Below are positions 46,468 to 55,068 of a DNA stretch of 64,000 nt, piece after piece (positions within the stretch are counted from its first letter, which is position 1; each line of letters opens with the position of its first letter). The stretch lies in contig NZ_CP121663.1 in assembly GCF_029714285.1 (NCBI RefSeq), positions 434,001 to 498,000 of the forward strand, given 5' to 3'. Below the pieces are notes generated by a model, which was not told the origin of the DNA, searched no databases, and saw only the letters and a program-made list of their open reading frames with translations. The translations under genes and the position numbers were made by a program. This stretch comes from Rhizobium sp. CB3090 (GTDB lineage Bacteria; Pseudomonadota; Alphaproteobacteria; Rhizobiales; Rhizobiaceae).

Positions 46468-47528
46468 ATGGGAACAGCACTGAAGATCCGCGAGGACTAT
46501 ACGGCTGATGAATTGCGTCGGCTGGCGAGGCAGAGCCGGGATGCAGATTGGTCCCGCCGGTTGCTTGCCTTGTCGGTCATTTACGAGGGCGGTTCGCGGA
46601 GCCAGGCGGCGTCGATTGGCGGGGTGGGTTTGCAGATCATCCGCGATTGGGTTGAGCGTTTCAATCTGCACGGTCCTGATGGTCTGAAGACAGGCAAGGC
46701 GACGGGGCGGGAGCCCTTGCTCGATGACAAGCAGCGCAAGGCGCTTGCCGAGGCGGTCGAGAAAGGTCCTGTTCCCTATCTCGATGGCGTCGTGCGCTGG
46801 AGGCTCGTTGATCTGGTGCAATGGCTTTGGCAGGAGCATCGTGTCTTGGTGAGCCGCCAGACGCTGGGGCGCGAGTTGAATGCCATGGGCTATCGCAAAC
46901 TCACCGCACGTCCCAAGCACCATGCACAAGACCCGCAAGCGATCGAGGAATTTAAAAAAACTTCCCCGCCGCAGTGGCGGAAATCGCTGCCGGAGCCGCT
47001 AAAGGAAAACGAATAGAAATCTGGTTCCAGGACGAAGCCCGCATCGGCCAGAAGAACAAGATCACCCGTCGCTGGGCCAAGCGCGGAACACGGCCCTCAG
47101 CGCCGCACGACCAGCGCACGAGATCGGCCTATATCTTCGGTGCGATTTGCCCGAAGCTCGGCAAGGCCGCCGCACTCGTCATGCCGTGGTGCGACACCTA
47201 TGCCATGAACCAGCATCTGATGGAAATCTCCCGCCATGTCGCCGAAGACGCCCACGCTATCCTCATCATGGATCAGGCGGGCTGGCACATGTCCAACAAT
47301 CTCACCGTGCCCGAAAACGTCACCATCTTGCCGCTGCCGCCAAAGTCGCCCGAACTCAACCCGGTTGAAAACCTCTGGCAGTTCATGCGCGAAAACTGGC
47401 TCTCCAACCGCGTCTTCAAATCTTACGAGGACATCGTCGATCACTGCTGCGATGCTTGGCACAAGCTCCAACGCCAGCCTTGGCGCGTCATGTCAATCGG
47501 CCACAGAAAATGGGCCGATGAGTTCTAA
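46468..47528 (+). CDS. IS630-family transposase, two frames joined by a -1 frameshift
   Basis: The first frame (46468-47016) holds the helix-turn-helix half (SRSQAASIGGVGLQIIRDWVERF). The second (from 46974 to 47528) holds the DDE half, with WFQDEARIGQKN, ILIMDQAGWHMS and PKSPELNPVENLW carrying the catalytic Asp, Asp and Glu. The frames differ by -1 and meet at TTTAAAAAAAC (A7 at 46954-46960), a classical slippery site, so a full protein would come from programmed slippage. GGAAGGAG precedes the ATG at 46468. A simple indel is the alternative. Confidence 0.87.
46951..46961 (+). promoter_or_regulatory. Slippery site for -1 frameshifting in the IS630 transposase
   Basis: TTTAAAAAAAC contains seven A bases at the point where the homology passes from the first to the second transposase frame. 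Confidence 0.65.
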
Positions 47529-47717
47529 TCATTGAGCGTTGGTATAATATGAATGTGAGCAGTAACGTACGCGTTTTGGATAGTGTTTCTGCCGGGGCAG
47601 TCGTGCAATGATTTGTTCAATATTGCATGGAGCGATAATAGCGATCCACGATCTGCTTTCATGCGGTTTGACCGACCCTTGAAAGCGCTCCCGGGGATCG
47701 GTCATTTGGGGGAGCCA

Positions 47718-48704
47718 ATGAGATACGCCACTCATTCCGTTTTCAAGATCGTGGACGCCGATGCCGACGAAATGACGGAACACTATGCAAGGACGTTGTC
47801 GCCTGCGAAAGTGGAGCCGCTTCAGCGAGGCTCGCTAATCTCGGTGGAAGACCGGCATTACGCCGTGGGGCGTTGCAGCGTCTGGAATGGAAAGTGCCAT
47901 TCCGGAATGAGGGTCACCCTCTCCAGCGGGCCAGACGCATACGCTCTTTACCTGCCGTCCTCAGGTGTAATGGCCATCGACACGGGCCGAAATCAGCTCG
48001 TGTCCGAGCCATCGATAGGCCTCTTGGGTGATATGTCGCGCTTCGATAGGCTGGTCCTTCATGAAGACCGCAGTCATATAGGCATTGCGTTCGAAAAGTC
48101 CGCAATGATCCGCCAATTAAGTGAACTGCTTGATGCGCCGGTCAACGGCAACATCGAGTTCGCCGACACGGTCGATTTGGCGAGTGTAAAAGGTTTGCGG
48201 ATAACATCACTCGGAAATCTCATTTGGAGTTGCCTCGACGTCGATGACGAGCATCAGTCCTCCTCAACGTTCGTCGAACGCCTGTTGCAGGCAATGATGA
48301 TCACGCTGCTGGAAACTGTCCCAAATAATTATTCCGCGCGGCTGGCAAAACCGGCGTCTCCTGCAATTCCAAAGCGTTTGAAGAGAGCCATCGAATACAT
48401 GCATGCCAATATTTCGTCTCCGATGACCATCACCGATATTGCCGAGGCCGCTGGTACGAGCGTGCGCGCACTGCAGGCCGCCTTTCAGCAGTTCAAAGGC
48501 ACAACGCCTCTGAATTATATACGGACAACGCGTTTGGAATGCGTGCGCAAAGAACTAACGGACCCGGCCAGCTCTTTATCGGTCGCTGAAGTCGCGCGGA
48601 GCTGGGGGTTCTCTCACATGGGACGTTTCGCAGCGCTTTATCAGCAATCCTTCGGTGAAATGCCATCAGACGCAGCGAAAATGCGTCGGGGCGACAATGA
48701 GTAA
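47718..48704 (+). CDS. AraC-family transcriptional regulator
   Basis: The 328-residue protein has an AraC_binding_2-like N-terminal domain (about 30-190) and a C-terminal double helix-turn-helix from about residue 225 (MTITDIAEAAGTSVRALQAAFQQFKGTTPLNYIRTTRL; SVAEVARSWGFSHMGRFAALYQQSFGEMPS). The ATG at 47718 follows GGGGGAG and begins a domain typical of the family; upstream in-frame ATGs lack a ribosome site. No target operon is adjacent, and the IS630 element lies just before it, so its own promoter region may be altered. Confidence 0.88.
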   Translation: MRYATHSVFKIVDADADEMTEHYARTLSPAKVEPLQRGSLISVEDRHYAVGRCSVWNGKCHSGMRVTLSSGPDAYALYLPSSGVMAIDTGRNQLVSEPSIGLLGDMSRFDRLVLHEDRSHIGIAFEKSAMIRQLSELLDAPVNGNIEFADTVDLASVKGLRITSLGNLIWSCLDVDDEHQSSSTFVERLLQAMMITLLETVPNNYSARLAKPASPAIPKRLKRAIEYMHANISSPMTITDIAEAAGTSVRALQAAFQQFKGTTPLNYIRTTRLECVRKELTDPASSLSVAEVARSWGFSHMGRFAALYQQSFGEMPSDAAKMRRGDNE

Positions 48705-48899
48705 ATCGCAGCGACGTTGCTGACAGTGCGGTTCGGACGAACGATGGGAGCCGTGGCTGCTAACAGATAGCTATTGATCGGCAGAATCTGATGCGAGGCG
48801 GAACGCATCCGCCGTTGGCTGTTGATTAATGAGGCGGGGCTGTTCGCATAACGCAAGCACTATCCCGAATGCGCAGGAAAGCGGAACGCAAGATCATGG

Positions 48900-49030
48900 C
48901 ATGGCGTAATCTCGTTGAAGTTTGAGCTGCGCCACGGCAGTCATTGTTTTGGGACTCGCGATCATGATGAGCGTAGGTCCCAGAGCAGCCCCCCGCCCAT
49001 CGGCTCCCCAGGTTCGATGGGCGGTCTTTT
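48900..49030 (+). ncRNA. Candidate small RNA ending in a Rho-independent terminator
   Basis: The segment shows a stem TGGGAC/GTCCCA (about 48950-48982) followed by CCGCCCATCG/CGATGGGCGG (48993-49002 and 49015-49024, 12-base C-rich loop) and TCTTTT. No upstream gene on the plus strand ends close to this terminator (the AraC gene stops 290 bases before), which favours an independent short transcript. The 5' end and promoter were not identified. Confidence 0.35.
48993..49030 (+). terminator. Rho-independent terminator
   Basis: A perfect 10-bp stem CCGCCCATCG/CGATGGGCGG is followed by TCTTTT on the plus strand. It may end the AraC transcript or a separate small RNA. Confidence 0.65.
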
Positions 49031-49207
49031 GACCACTCAGACTTTTCGATTGAGCAAGCCTTCGCTGAAATGAAGTCAACACCTTCAACGTTGTGGGCAG
49101 TGGAGCCGGAACTCAACAGGTCTGTGCCTGCGACCAGTCTTTTCCCACCAAGATTGCTGTGTCGTTAAGCGCGAGGCACTGTCTGCCAGAAAGAGAGAAC
49201 CGTGCGC

Positions 49208-49615
49208 ATGGAGCTGAATAAAAAAGATCCGAGCCCGATAGATGTCGAGGTTGGTAGGCGCATCCGAATGCGGCGTCGCATATTGGGCATGAGCCAGACG
49301 ACGCTCGCAGAAGGGCTGAATGTGACGTTTCAGCAAGTTCAGAAATATGAAAAAGGCAAAAACCGGGTAGGCGCCAGCCGGTTGCAAAACGTCGCGGATT
49401 GCCTCGACGTGCCGGTTTCGTTTTTCTTCGAAGGCGTCTCTGTGCCGGTAGAAAATACAGGCGAAGAGATTTTCAGCGGCGGAGGTGATTTAGCTGGATT
49501 TCTGGCCTCGGGAGAGGGGATCGAACTAAACCGCGCGTTTGCTAAGATCAAAGATCCGCGAACGCGGCTTAAGATCATAGGTCTGGTCAAATCGCTGGTC
49601 GGTTCTTATAGCTGA
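49208..49615 (+). CDS. XRE-family helix-turn-helix regulator (rhizobial short type)
   Basis: The 135-residue protein has an HTH_3 domain at about 14-70 (VGRRIRMRRRILGMSQTTLAE; VTFQQVQKYEKGKNRVGASRLQNVADCLDVPVSFFF) and a short C-terminal tail (AFAKIKDPRTRLKIIGLVKSL). Near-identical small regulators occur in many copies in rhizobial genomes. The ATG at 49208 is favoured over a GTG at 49202 by spacing from AGAGAG. Its targets are unknown. Confidence 0.85.
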   Translation: MELNKKDPSPIDVEVGRRIRMRRRILGMSQTTLAEGLNVTFQQVQKYEKGKNRVGASRLQNVADCLDVPVSFFFEGVSVPVENTGEEIFSGGGDLAGFLASGEGIELNRAFAKIKDPRTRLKIIGLVKSLVGSYS

Positions 49616-49698
49616 CTGCGATCGGTACCGTATCTCGGCAAGGCACCAGCAGGGTAGTATTCGAAGCCGGTCGAAGCTTTTGAACGGCGGAAATACGC

Positions 49699-50466
49699 TC
49701 AACCCTTGATCGCGTTGAGCATTTCCTCGCCGGTGATGATCCGTTCGACCTGGGCGATTGTCGTCTTTTTCGGATCTACGTCGTCTGCGACAACCCTTCC
49801 GCCGCGCATCACGATGATGCGATCGACCACCTGGAATACATGGTGGATATTGTGGGCGATGAAAATGCAGGAATGACCGGTGTCGCGCGCTTCGCGAACG
49901 AAACGCAGAACGCCTTGTGTTTCGGCGACGCCCAGATTGTTGGTAGGCTCATCCAAGATGATCAGATCACTATCAAACTGCATGGCGCGGGCGATTGCGA
50001 CGGCTTGGCGTTCGCCACCGGATAGGGCAGAGATGGCGGTCTCCGGCGGAATATCCTTCGTTATGCCGACCCGCTTCAACAAGTCTCGCGCCGACGCATT
50101 CATTGCCGACTGATCCAACCGGCCAAAAAAGCGGCTTCCCTTGATCGGCTCCCGCCCCAGAAAGAGATTTCGGGCGATCGACAACTGGGGAACAAGCGCG
50201 GAATCTTGAAAAATCGTTTCAATTCCATTCGCAATCGCTTGGGCCGTATTTTTAAGCTCGACTTTTTTCCCTTTGATGATGATCTCGCCGCTCGTCAGCG
50301 GCACGGCGCCGGACAACACTTTGATCAGGGTTGATTTTCCAGCGCCATTGTCGCCGAGCAGGCCCACCACCTCATGGGTCTTGACGGCAAGACTGACGTC
50401 GCGAAGCGCATGAATACGGCCATAGAATTTGTTGATTTTCTCCATGCGAACGAGGTCTTCGGCCAT
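49699..50466 (-). CDS. Sugar ABC transporter ATP-binding protein (FrcA-like, single domain)
   Basis: The 255-residue protein has one complete ABC domain: Walker A GDNGAGKSTLIKVL near 38, signature LSGGERQAVAIARAM, and Walker B LIILDEPTNNLG. A single-domain ATPase paired with an RbsC-type permease is the FrcBCA arrangement (fructose/mannose/ribose transport in Sinorhizobium). It is the last gene of the operon, four bases past the permease stop. Confidence 0.88.
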   Translation of the reverse strand: MAEDLVRMEKINKFYGRIHALRDVSLAVKTHEVVGLLGDNGAGKSTLIKVLSGAVPLTSGEIIIKGKKVELKNTAQAIANGIETIFQDSALVPQLSIARNLFLGREPIKGSRFFGRLDQSAMNASARDLLKRVGITKDIPPETAISALSGGERQAVAIARAMQFDSDLIILDEPTNNLGVAETQGVLRFVREARDTGHSCIFIAHNIHHVFQVVDRIIVMRGGRVVADDVDPKKTTIAQVERIITGEEMLNAIKG

Positions 50467-50469
50467 GGT

Positions 50470-51453
50470 CTACACTCCCGCGCTATGCCGGCGTTCAAGC
50501 CATGAATGAAGCGCCATCATGCCAAGGATGATCGCTCCAATGAAAATATTGTAGGCAAGCCCGGGTACCCCCACCATCACGATACCGTTTCGCATGATGC
50601 GCAGAATGAAGATGCCAAGCACCGTGCCGACAATGGTTCCCCGCCCGCCCGTCAGCACCGTTCCGCCAATGACGACCATCGCGATCACCTCGAGCTCATA
50701 ACCCGTTCCGCTGTTCGGATTTGCCGCCGAGGTACGGATCGAACTGATCACCCCTGCAAGCGACGACATGGCCGAAGACGCCATGAACAAGTAAACCTTG
50801 GTTCGGCTGACATTGACGCCGCGAGCACGCGCCGCGTTCGGATTGCCTCCGGAAGCCTGTATCCAATTGCCGAATTTCGTTTGAGTGAGGACAATGTGCG
50901 CGGCCAACGCCGCGACCGCAAACCACAGCACCGACATGTACATTCGGAAACTGCCGATGAAGAAGCTGCCGGCCAAAAGATTGGCAAACCAGTTGTTTCC
51001 GGCTGTCCAGGTGTGCTGGGGAAAGCCGTCGGTGATGTAAAGAGCAGTGCCTCGCACCACCAGGAGCATACCTAGCGTGACCAGAAAGGACGGGATGTTC
51101 AGCTTTGTAACGAACCACCCGTTTACGAACCCAATGAATAGGCTGAGTGCGAGTGTGACCAGGAAGGCGGCACCGAGCGGCATCAGATTGCCGTTGAACA
51201 CCGTCCACATCAACACGGCGGAGAAGCCGAACACCGATCCCACGGACAAATCGAATTCCCCCGCGGTCATCAGCAGGGTCATTGCCAACGCGATCAGCCC
51301 CAGTTCGACGGTAAACGAGAGAGTGTTGCTGATGTTTGGAAGTGAGAGAAAGTCCGAATTGAATGACCAGAAGATCACTAGCTCAAGGATCAGCAGCACG
51401 AGCGGACCGAATTCGGGTTTCGAAACGAAGCGTTGAACGAAGGAATGTTGCAT
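50470..51453 (-). CDS. Sugar ABC transporter permease (FrcC-like)
   Basis: The 327-residue membrane protein has eight to ten hydrophobic helices of the BPD_transp_2 family, with the segments AGEFDLSVGSVFGFSAV, KLNIPSFLVTLGMLLVVRG and NPNAARARGVNVSRTKVYLFMASSAMSSLAGVI. It forms the channel between the binding protein and the ATPase of the same operon. Confidence 0.9.
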   Translation of the reverse strand: MQHSFVQRFVSKPEFGPLVLLILELVIFWSFNSDFLSLPNISNTLSFTVELGLIALAMTLLMTAGEFDLSVGSVFGFSAVLMWTVFNGNLMPLGAAFLVTLALSLFIGFVNGWFVTKLNIPSFLVTLGMLLVVRGTALYITDGFPQHTWTAGNNWFANLLAGSFFIGSFRMYMSVLWFAVAALAAHIVLTQTKFGNWIQASGGNPNAARARGVNVSRTKVYLFMASSAMSSLAGVISSIRTSAANPNSGTGYELEVIAMVVIGGTVLTGGRGTIVGTVLGIFILRIMRNGIVMVGVPGLAYNIFIGAIILGMMALHSWLERRHSAGV

Positions 51454-51491
51454 GGTCGCTCACCGATTTGGGATGCACACCGATTGGGATG

Positions 51492-51515
51492 GCCACCCAG
51501 TTTGAACCGGGTGGC
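51492..51515 (-). promoter_or_regulatory. Intercistronic hairpin between binding-protein and permease genes
   Basis: A perfect 7-bp stem GCCACCC/GGGTGGC with a 10-base loop lies in the 87-base gap after the binding-protein gene. Such hairpins stabilise the 3' end of the binding-protein mRNA or partly terminate, giving more binding protein than permease. Confidence 0.5.
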
Positions 51516-51540
51516 GCAGCCATTACGACTTTCGACGACG

Positions 51541-52485
51541 TTATTTGCCCGAAAGAATTTTGTCGTAGATCTCGGCCTTGTCCTTTTCATAGAGAGCGCC
51601 GGTAATGATGTTAAAGCCGGGCGGGATCTTGCTGGCCGCCATGGCCGCCATTGATAGAGCCATGTAGCTGGTTGCTTGCGGGTCCTGCCATTGAGCGGCA
51701 TTTACGTAACCCGTCAGGACTTCCTGCGTGGTATCGGGCGAGTTACCCCAACCGACGACCGGAATTTCGCCGGGCTTTACGCCCACCTGATCAAACACCC
51801 GCTTGATGCTTCCGGTTACGAGGTCTCCGAGCCCGATGATCGCCTTGATCTTCGAGCGATTGGCGGTGAGATAGTCCGACATGCGCGTGATGATTTCCGC
51901 CTGGTCCAATGTGGAGTCGGTGATTTCCCAGGTGATGTTCAGCGGCTTGAAGACGCTGGATATGCCTTCTTCCTCCTGCACCCCGTAGGTCGCACCCGGA
52001 ACCTCGACTGGCATCCAGACGAAATCACCGGATTTCACCAGCTTCTTGTCGACCAGATATTGTGCCCAGTTGTGGCCGAAGGTCTTGTTATCACCTCCGA
52101 CATAGGCGTTGAAGCTTGCTTGCGGATCGGGCGTATTGAAGTTGATGATCGGGATTTTGGCCGCGTTGGCTTCCTTGACGACTTGGAGGAGGCTGCCCGG
52201 ATCCGGGCTGGTGGTCACGATCCCGGCAGCCCCAGCCGAAATTGCAGCCCGCACAGCTTCCTGTTGCGCAGGAACATCGCCGTTATGGAACGATGTGTTG
52301 ACCTTGTTGCCGGTGTCTTCCGCCCAGAGCTTGGCTCCGGCGAGGAAATAGGTCCACACAGGATCCGCCGGCGAGCCGTGTGAGATCCAATAATATGTTT
52401 TCCCCTGTGCGTAGGCGGTCGAAACGAAGCCCGCTGCTGCGGCAATGAAGATCGCCGTGAGTAGGGTAATAGCTTTCCTCAGCAT
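51541..52485 (-). CDS. Sugar ABC transporter substrate-binding protein (FrcB-like)
   Basis: The 314-residue protein has a signal peptide (AITLLTAIFIAAAAGFVSTAYA) and a type I periplasmic-binding fold (YYWISHGSPADPVWTYFLAGAKLWAEDTG; AAGIVTTSPDPGSLLQVVKEANAAKIPIINFNTPDP; AIIGLGDLVTGSI). The ATG at 52485 is preceded by GGGAGGAG. It leads the three-gene transporter operon; the ligand is probably a monosaccharide such as fructose, by family resemblance only. Confidence 0.88.
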   Translation of the reverse strand: MLRKAITLLTAIFIAAAAGFVSTAYAQGKTYYWISHGSPADPVWTYFLAGAKLWAEDTGNKVNTSFHNGDVPAQQEAVRAAISAGAAGIVTTSPDPGSLLQVVKEANAAKIPIINFNTPDPQASFNAYVGGDNKTFGHNWAQYLVDKKLVKSGDFVWMPVEVPGATYGVQEEEGISSVFKPLNITWEITDSTLDQAEIITRMSDYLTANRSKIKAIIGLGDLVTGSIKRVFDQVGVKPGEIPVVGWGNSPDTTQEVLTGYVNAAQWQDPQATSYMALSMAAMAASKIPPGFNIITGALYEKDKAEIYDKILSGK

Positions 52486-52831
52486 GTGAAAACTCCTCCC
52501 TTGGCCCGGTTGGTTGACCGGACGGTTTGATTCGCTGACCTCCCCAGCCAGCATCAAAATGCCTGGCATCCTGCGTCATTTTGACGTTCAGAAGCCAGCC
52601 GGAGGTAGAGGGAGTTGTCAAGTGAATCCGGTCTCGAATCTCAGCCGGTCGAGCAGAATATGAGCACGAAGGAGTGACCATATGCGTAACGACAACATCA
52701 TGACGGTGCTCGAAAAGTTCATGTCGAAACGCTGGCGTGGATGAAGATAGGAATTTCCCATGCCCTGGTCACCCCCCAATAAAAGTGCAGGGCATAAGGC
52801 CCGGCACAAGGCCGGGCCTGACAAAAGACGA
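52486..52831. other. Intergenic region upstream of the frc-like operon
   Basis: About 350 bases without a supported gene hold the promoter of the minus-strand transporter operon and the terminator of the next minus-strand gene. Small frames on either strand have no recognisable features. Confidence 0.5.
52797..52819 (-). terminator. Terminator hairpin of the small secreted protein gene
   Basis: A perfect 9-bp stem AGGCCCGGC/GCCGGGCCT with a 5-base loop lies 12 bases past the stop codon at 52832 (minus strand), followed on that strand by TTATG. Confidence 0.65.
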
Positions 52832-53077
52832 TTAGCGGCAGATTCGCTCTCTCGTCACGACCCTGTGGCCATGGTGCCATCCCTTTTCCACCCTGGTAAA
52901 GCAGTGGTGGCGATGATGGCGATAATACCAGTCGTCGCGGTCTTGGTAGTAATGGCGATGATGGTAATAGGGACCGCCGCCGTCCGTGGTAACGACGACC
53001 GAAGCGGCCTGGGATGGGAGACTTGTGGCTGCAAGGGAGGCGAGCGCGATTGCAGAAGCGATGAAGAACTTGTTCAT
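52832..53077 (-). CDS. Small secreted His/Tyr-rich protein
   Basis: The 81-residue product starts at an ATG preceded by GGAGG. It has a clear signal peptide (MNKFFIASAIALASLAATSL, cleavage likely after SQA). The mature part of about 55 residues is dominated by His, Tyr, Arg and Asp (GPYYHHRHYYQDRDDWYYRHHRHHC) and has two cysteines. Such composition suggests metal binding or an envelope role, but no function is known. It has its own terminator and is a single-gene unit. Confidence 0.72.
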   Translation of the reverse strand: MNKFFIASAIALASLAATSLPSQAASVVVTTDGGGPYYHHRHYYQDRDDWYYRHHRHHCFTRVEKGWHHGHRVVTRERICR

Positions 53078-53305
53078 GAGTTTCCTCCGGTTACTATGCG
53101 ACAACGTTGCTTAGCGACGTTGGTTCAAAGATAACTCCAAGGGAATGAACGATACCTGACGGTGACGTTAATCTGAGATTCATCCGAGGCAGTTCAATGC
53201 TTTAAGACGTGGCTGCATGATTGCGGACGGTGGCTTCACCGACCTCTTCAAAAGGACTTCTGACCGCTGCGGCGGGATAGGGGCTTCTGCAATCACTTGC
53301 TGTAG

Positions 53306-54127
53306 TCAGCCACCCTTGACGGCGCCGGCGGTCAAGCCGGCAACGATTTGCTTCTGGGCAAATATCGTCAGAATCAGCACCGGCAGCGTCACGATCAGCG
53401 CTGCGGCCGCAAGCGGCCCCCAGCTCACCTGCTCGAAAGACAGCATGTTATAGACGGCGACCGGCAGGGTACGCGTCTCGCGGCTTGCGAGCACGATGCC
53501 GAAGACGAAATTGTTCCACGAGAAGATGACCGAGAGGATGAAGGAGACGACAATCCCCGGCTTGGCGATCGGCAGGGCTACCAGCCGAAAGATCTGCCAC
53601 GGCGTCGCGCCGTCGATGCTGGCCGCTTCCTCGAGCTCCATCGGTGTCGTCTCGAAATAACCGATCATGATCCAGACGACGATCGGGACCGTGACCACCA
53701 GATGTATGATGATCTGCGGCCAAAGCGTTCCCAACAGGTTCAGCCATTGGAAGAGCAGAAACAGCGGAATGAGGAAGGAGAGGCCGGGCGTCATTCGCGC
53801 GATCATGATGACGATCGCCGACTTCTCCGCCTTCAGGCGTGCAATGCCGTAGCCAGCCGGAACGCCGATCAGCAGCGCGAGCAATGTTGCGGATCCGGTC
53901 ACCAGAATGGAGTTCCAGAAATAGAGGAAGAAGTTGTTTTCCTCGAAAACCTTGACGTAGTTCGACCAGGCAAAGCGCTCCGGAATGAAGATCGGCGGAT
54001 AGGCGCCGTTATCGATTTCGTATTTCAACGAAAGCGAGATCATCCACAGGAAGAATAGGATGACCGGCGAGACCATCACCAGCGCCACGAAGAGGAGACC
54101 GATCCGGTCGAGCGTCTTGCGTTTCAT
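53306..54127 (-). CDS. Carbohydrate ABC transporter permease (MalG type)
   Basis: The 273-residue protein has six hydrophobic helices and the BPD_transp_1 coupling segment YFETTPMELEEAASIDGATPWQIFRLVALPIAKPG (EAA motif). It pairs with the MalF-type permease encoded eight bases before it. The operon lacks an ATPase gene, as is common when a shared MsmK/UgpC-type ATPase serves several systems. Confidence 0.9.
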   Translation of the reverse strand: MKRKTLDRIGLLFVALVMVSPVILFFLWMISLSLKYEIDNGAYPPIFIPERFAWSNYVKVFEENNFFLYFWNSILVTGSATLLALLIGVPAGYGIARLKAEKSAIVIMIARMTPGLSFLIPLFLLFQWLNLLGTLWPQIIIHLVVTVPIVVWIMIGYFETTPMELEEAASIDGATPWQIFRLVALPIAKPGIVVSFILSVIFSWNNFVFGIVLASRETRTLPVAVYNMLSFEQVSWGPLAAAALIVTLPVLILTIFAQKQIVAGLTAGAVKGG

Positions 54128-54135
54128 CGAAGTGT

Positions 54136-55068
54136 CTACCTATCCGACCAGTTCGCGCGCTGTCTCGCCATCAGAAGGACGAAGGAGAGCACGACGATGA
54201 GGATGAAGAAGATGACCGCCATGGCCGAGCCGTAGCCCACGTCGTAATAGGAAAAGGCGGTGTTGTAGAGATAGATGTTGATCGTCTCGGAGGCGGTGCC
54301 CGGCCCGCCCTGCGTCATCGCATAGATGATGTCGAAGCTCTTGATCGCGTCGATGCTGCGAATGATGACAGCGATCATCAGGAAGGGCGCAATCATCGGC
54401 AGGGTAAGGTACCGGAACTTCTGCCATGCATTGGCGCCGTCGATCTCGGCGCTTTCGTAAGGCTCGCGCGGAACCGCGGCGAGGCCGCCGAGCACGATCA
54501 ACATGACCAGCGGTGTCCACTGCCAGGTCTCCACCAGGACCAGTGACGGGATGACGCTGAACTGATTGTAGATCCATTCCTGCGGACCGATGCCGACAAA
54601 GGACAAGAGGTAGTTGAGCACGCCGAGCTGCGGATGGAACATCATGGTCCAGACGAGCGCGATCGCAACCGGCGTCGCCATCATCGGCATGACGAAAATG
54701 CCGCGCAGAAAGCCGCGGAAAGGGAATTGCGCATCGAATATCAGAGCGGCAAGTGTGCCCAAAAAAACCGGCGCGATGACGGAGAGGCCCGTATAGAGCA
54801 CCGTATGCCACAGCGCCTCCCAGAAGCGGGCATCAGTTGCCAGGCGAACGTAGTTGGCAAAGCCCGTAAAGGTTTGGGATTGCCCGAGCGTCCAGCTATT
54901 GACGCTCATCCATAGGGTGAAGACCCACGGAAATACGATGACCGCGGCAATGACCACCAGGGCCGGGATGACGAAAGGCCAATAATTGGGAGCAAGCCGA
55001 GTTTTCGGCTTGCTCTTGTTCTTGGCAGCGGTCGCTGCGGTATCTTCGATGTGCACGGACGCCATCAC
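54136..55068 (-). CDS. Carbohydrate ABC transporter permease (MalF type)
   Basis: The 310-residue protein has six helices with the EAA-type coupling segment GGLAAVPREPYESAEIDGANAWQKFRYLTLPMIAP and a long N-terminal cytoplasmic part. It overlaps the binding-protein gene stop by four bases (ATGA), so the two are coupled. Confidence 0.9.
   Translation of the reverse strand: MMASVHIEDTAATAAKNKSKPKTRLAPNYWPFVIPALVVIAAVIVFPWVFTLWMSVNSWTLGQSQTFTGFANYVRLATDARFWEALWHTVLYTGLSVIAPVFLGTLAALIFDAQFPFRGFLRGIFVMPMMATPVAIALVWTMMFHPQLGVLNYLLSFVGIGPQEWIYNQFSVIPSLVLVETWQWTPLVMLIVLGGLAAVPREPYESAEIDGANAWQKFRYLTLPMIAPFLMIAVIIRSIDAIKSFDIIYAMTQGGPGTASETINIYLYNTAFSYYDVGYGSAMAVIFFILIVVLSFVLLMARQRANWSDR

Larger units (their letters stand above)
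46389..47542 (+). mobile_element. IS630-family insertion sequence with TA target duplication
   Basis: The ends read CCGAGGCTCAATGAT at 46389-46403 and, as complement, CCAACGCTCAATGAT at 47528-47542 (two mismatches in 15). Further similarity continues inside (GACTCA / AACTCA). Each end is flanked by TA (46387-46388 and 47543-47544), the target duplication typical of IS630/Tc1-mariner elements. The length is 1,154 bases. Confidence 0.88.
48705..49207. other. Intergenic region holding a possible small RNA
   Basis: No protein-coding frame is supported in these 500 bases. Between about 48900 and 49030 there are two successive plus-strand hairpins, the second a perfect 10-bp stem followed by TCTTTT, described separately. 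Confidence 0.5.

Noticed and set aside
46278..46508. A 76-codon plus-strand frame running into the IS630 element
   Set aside because: It crosses the IS630 left end and TA duplication, so it cannot predate the insertion, and no protein family is recognisable.
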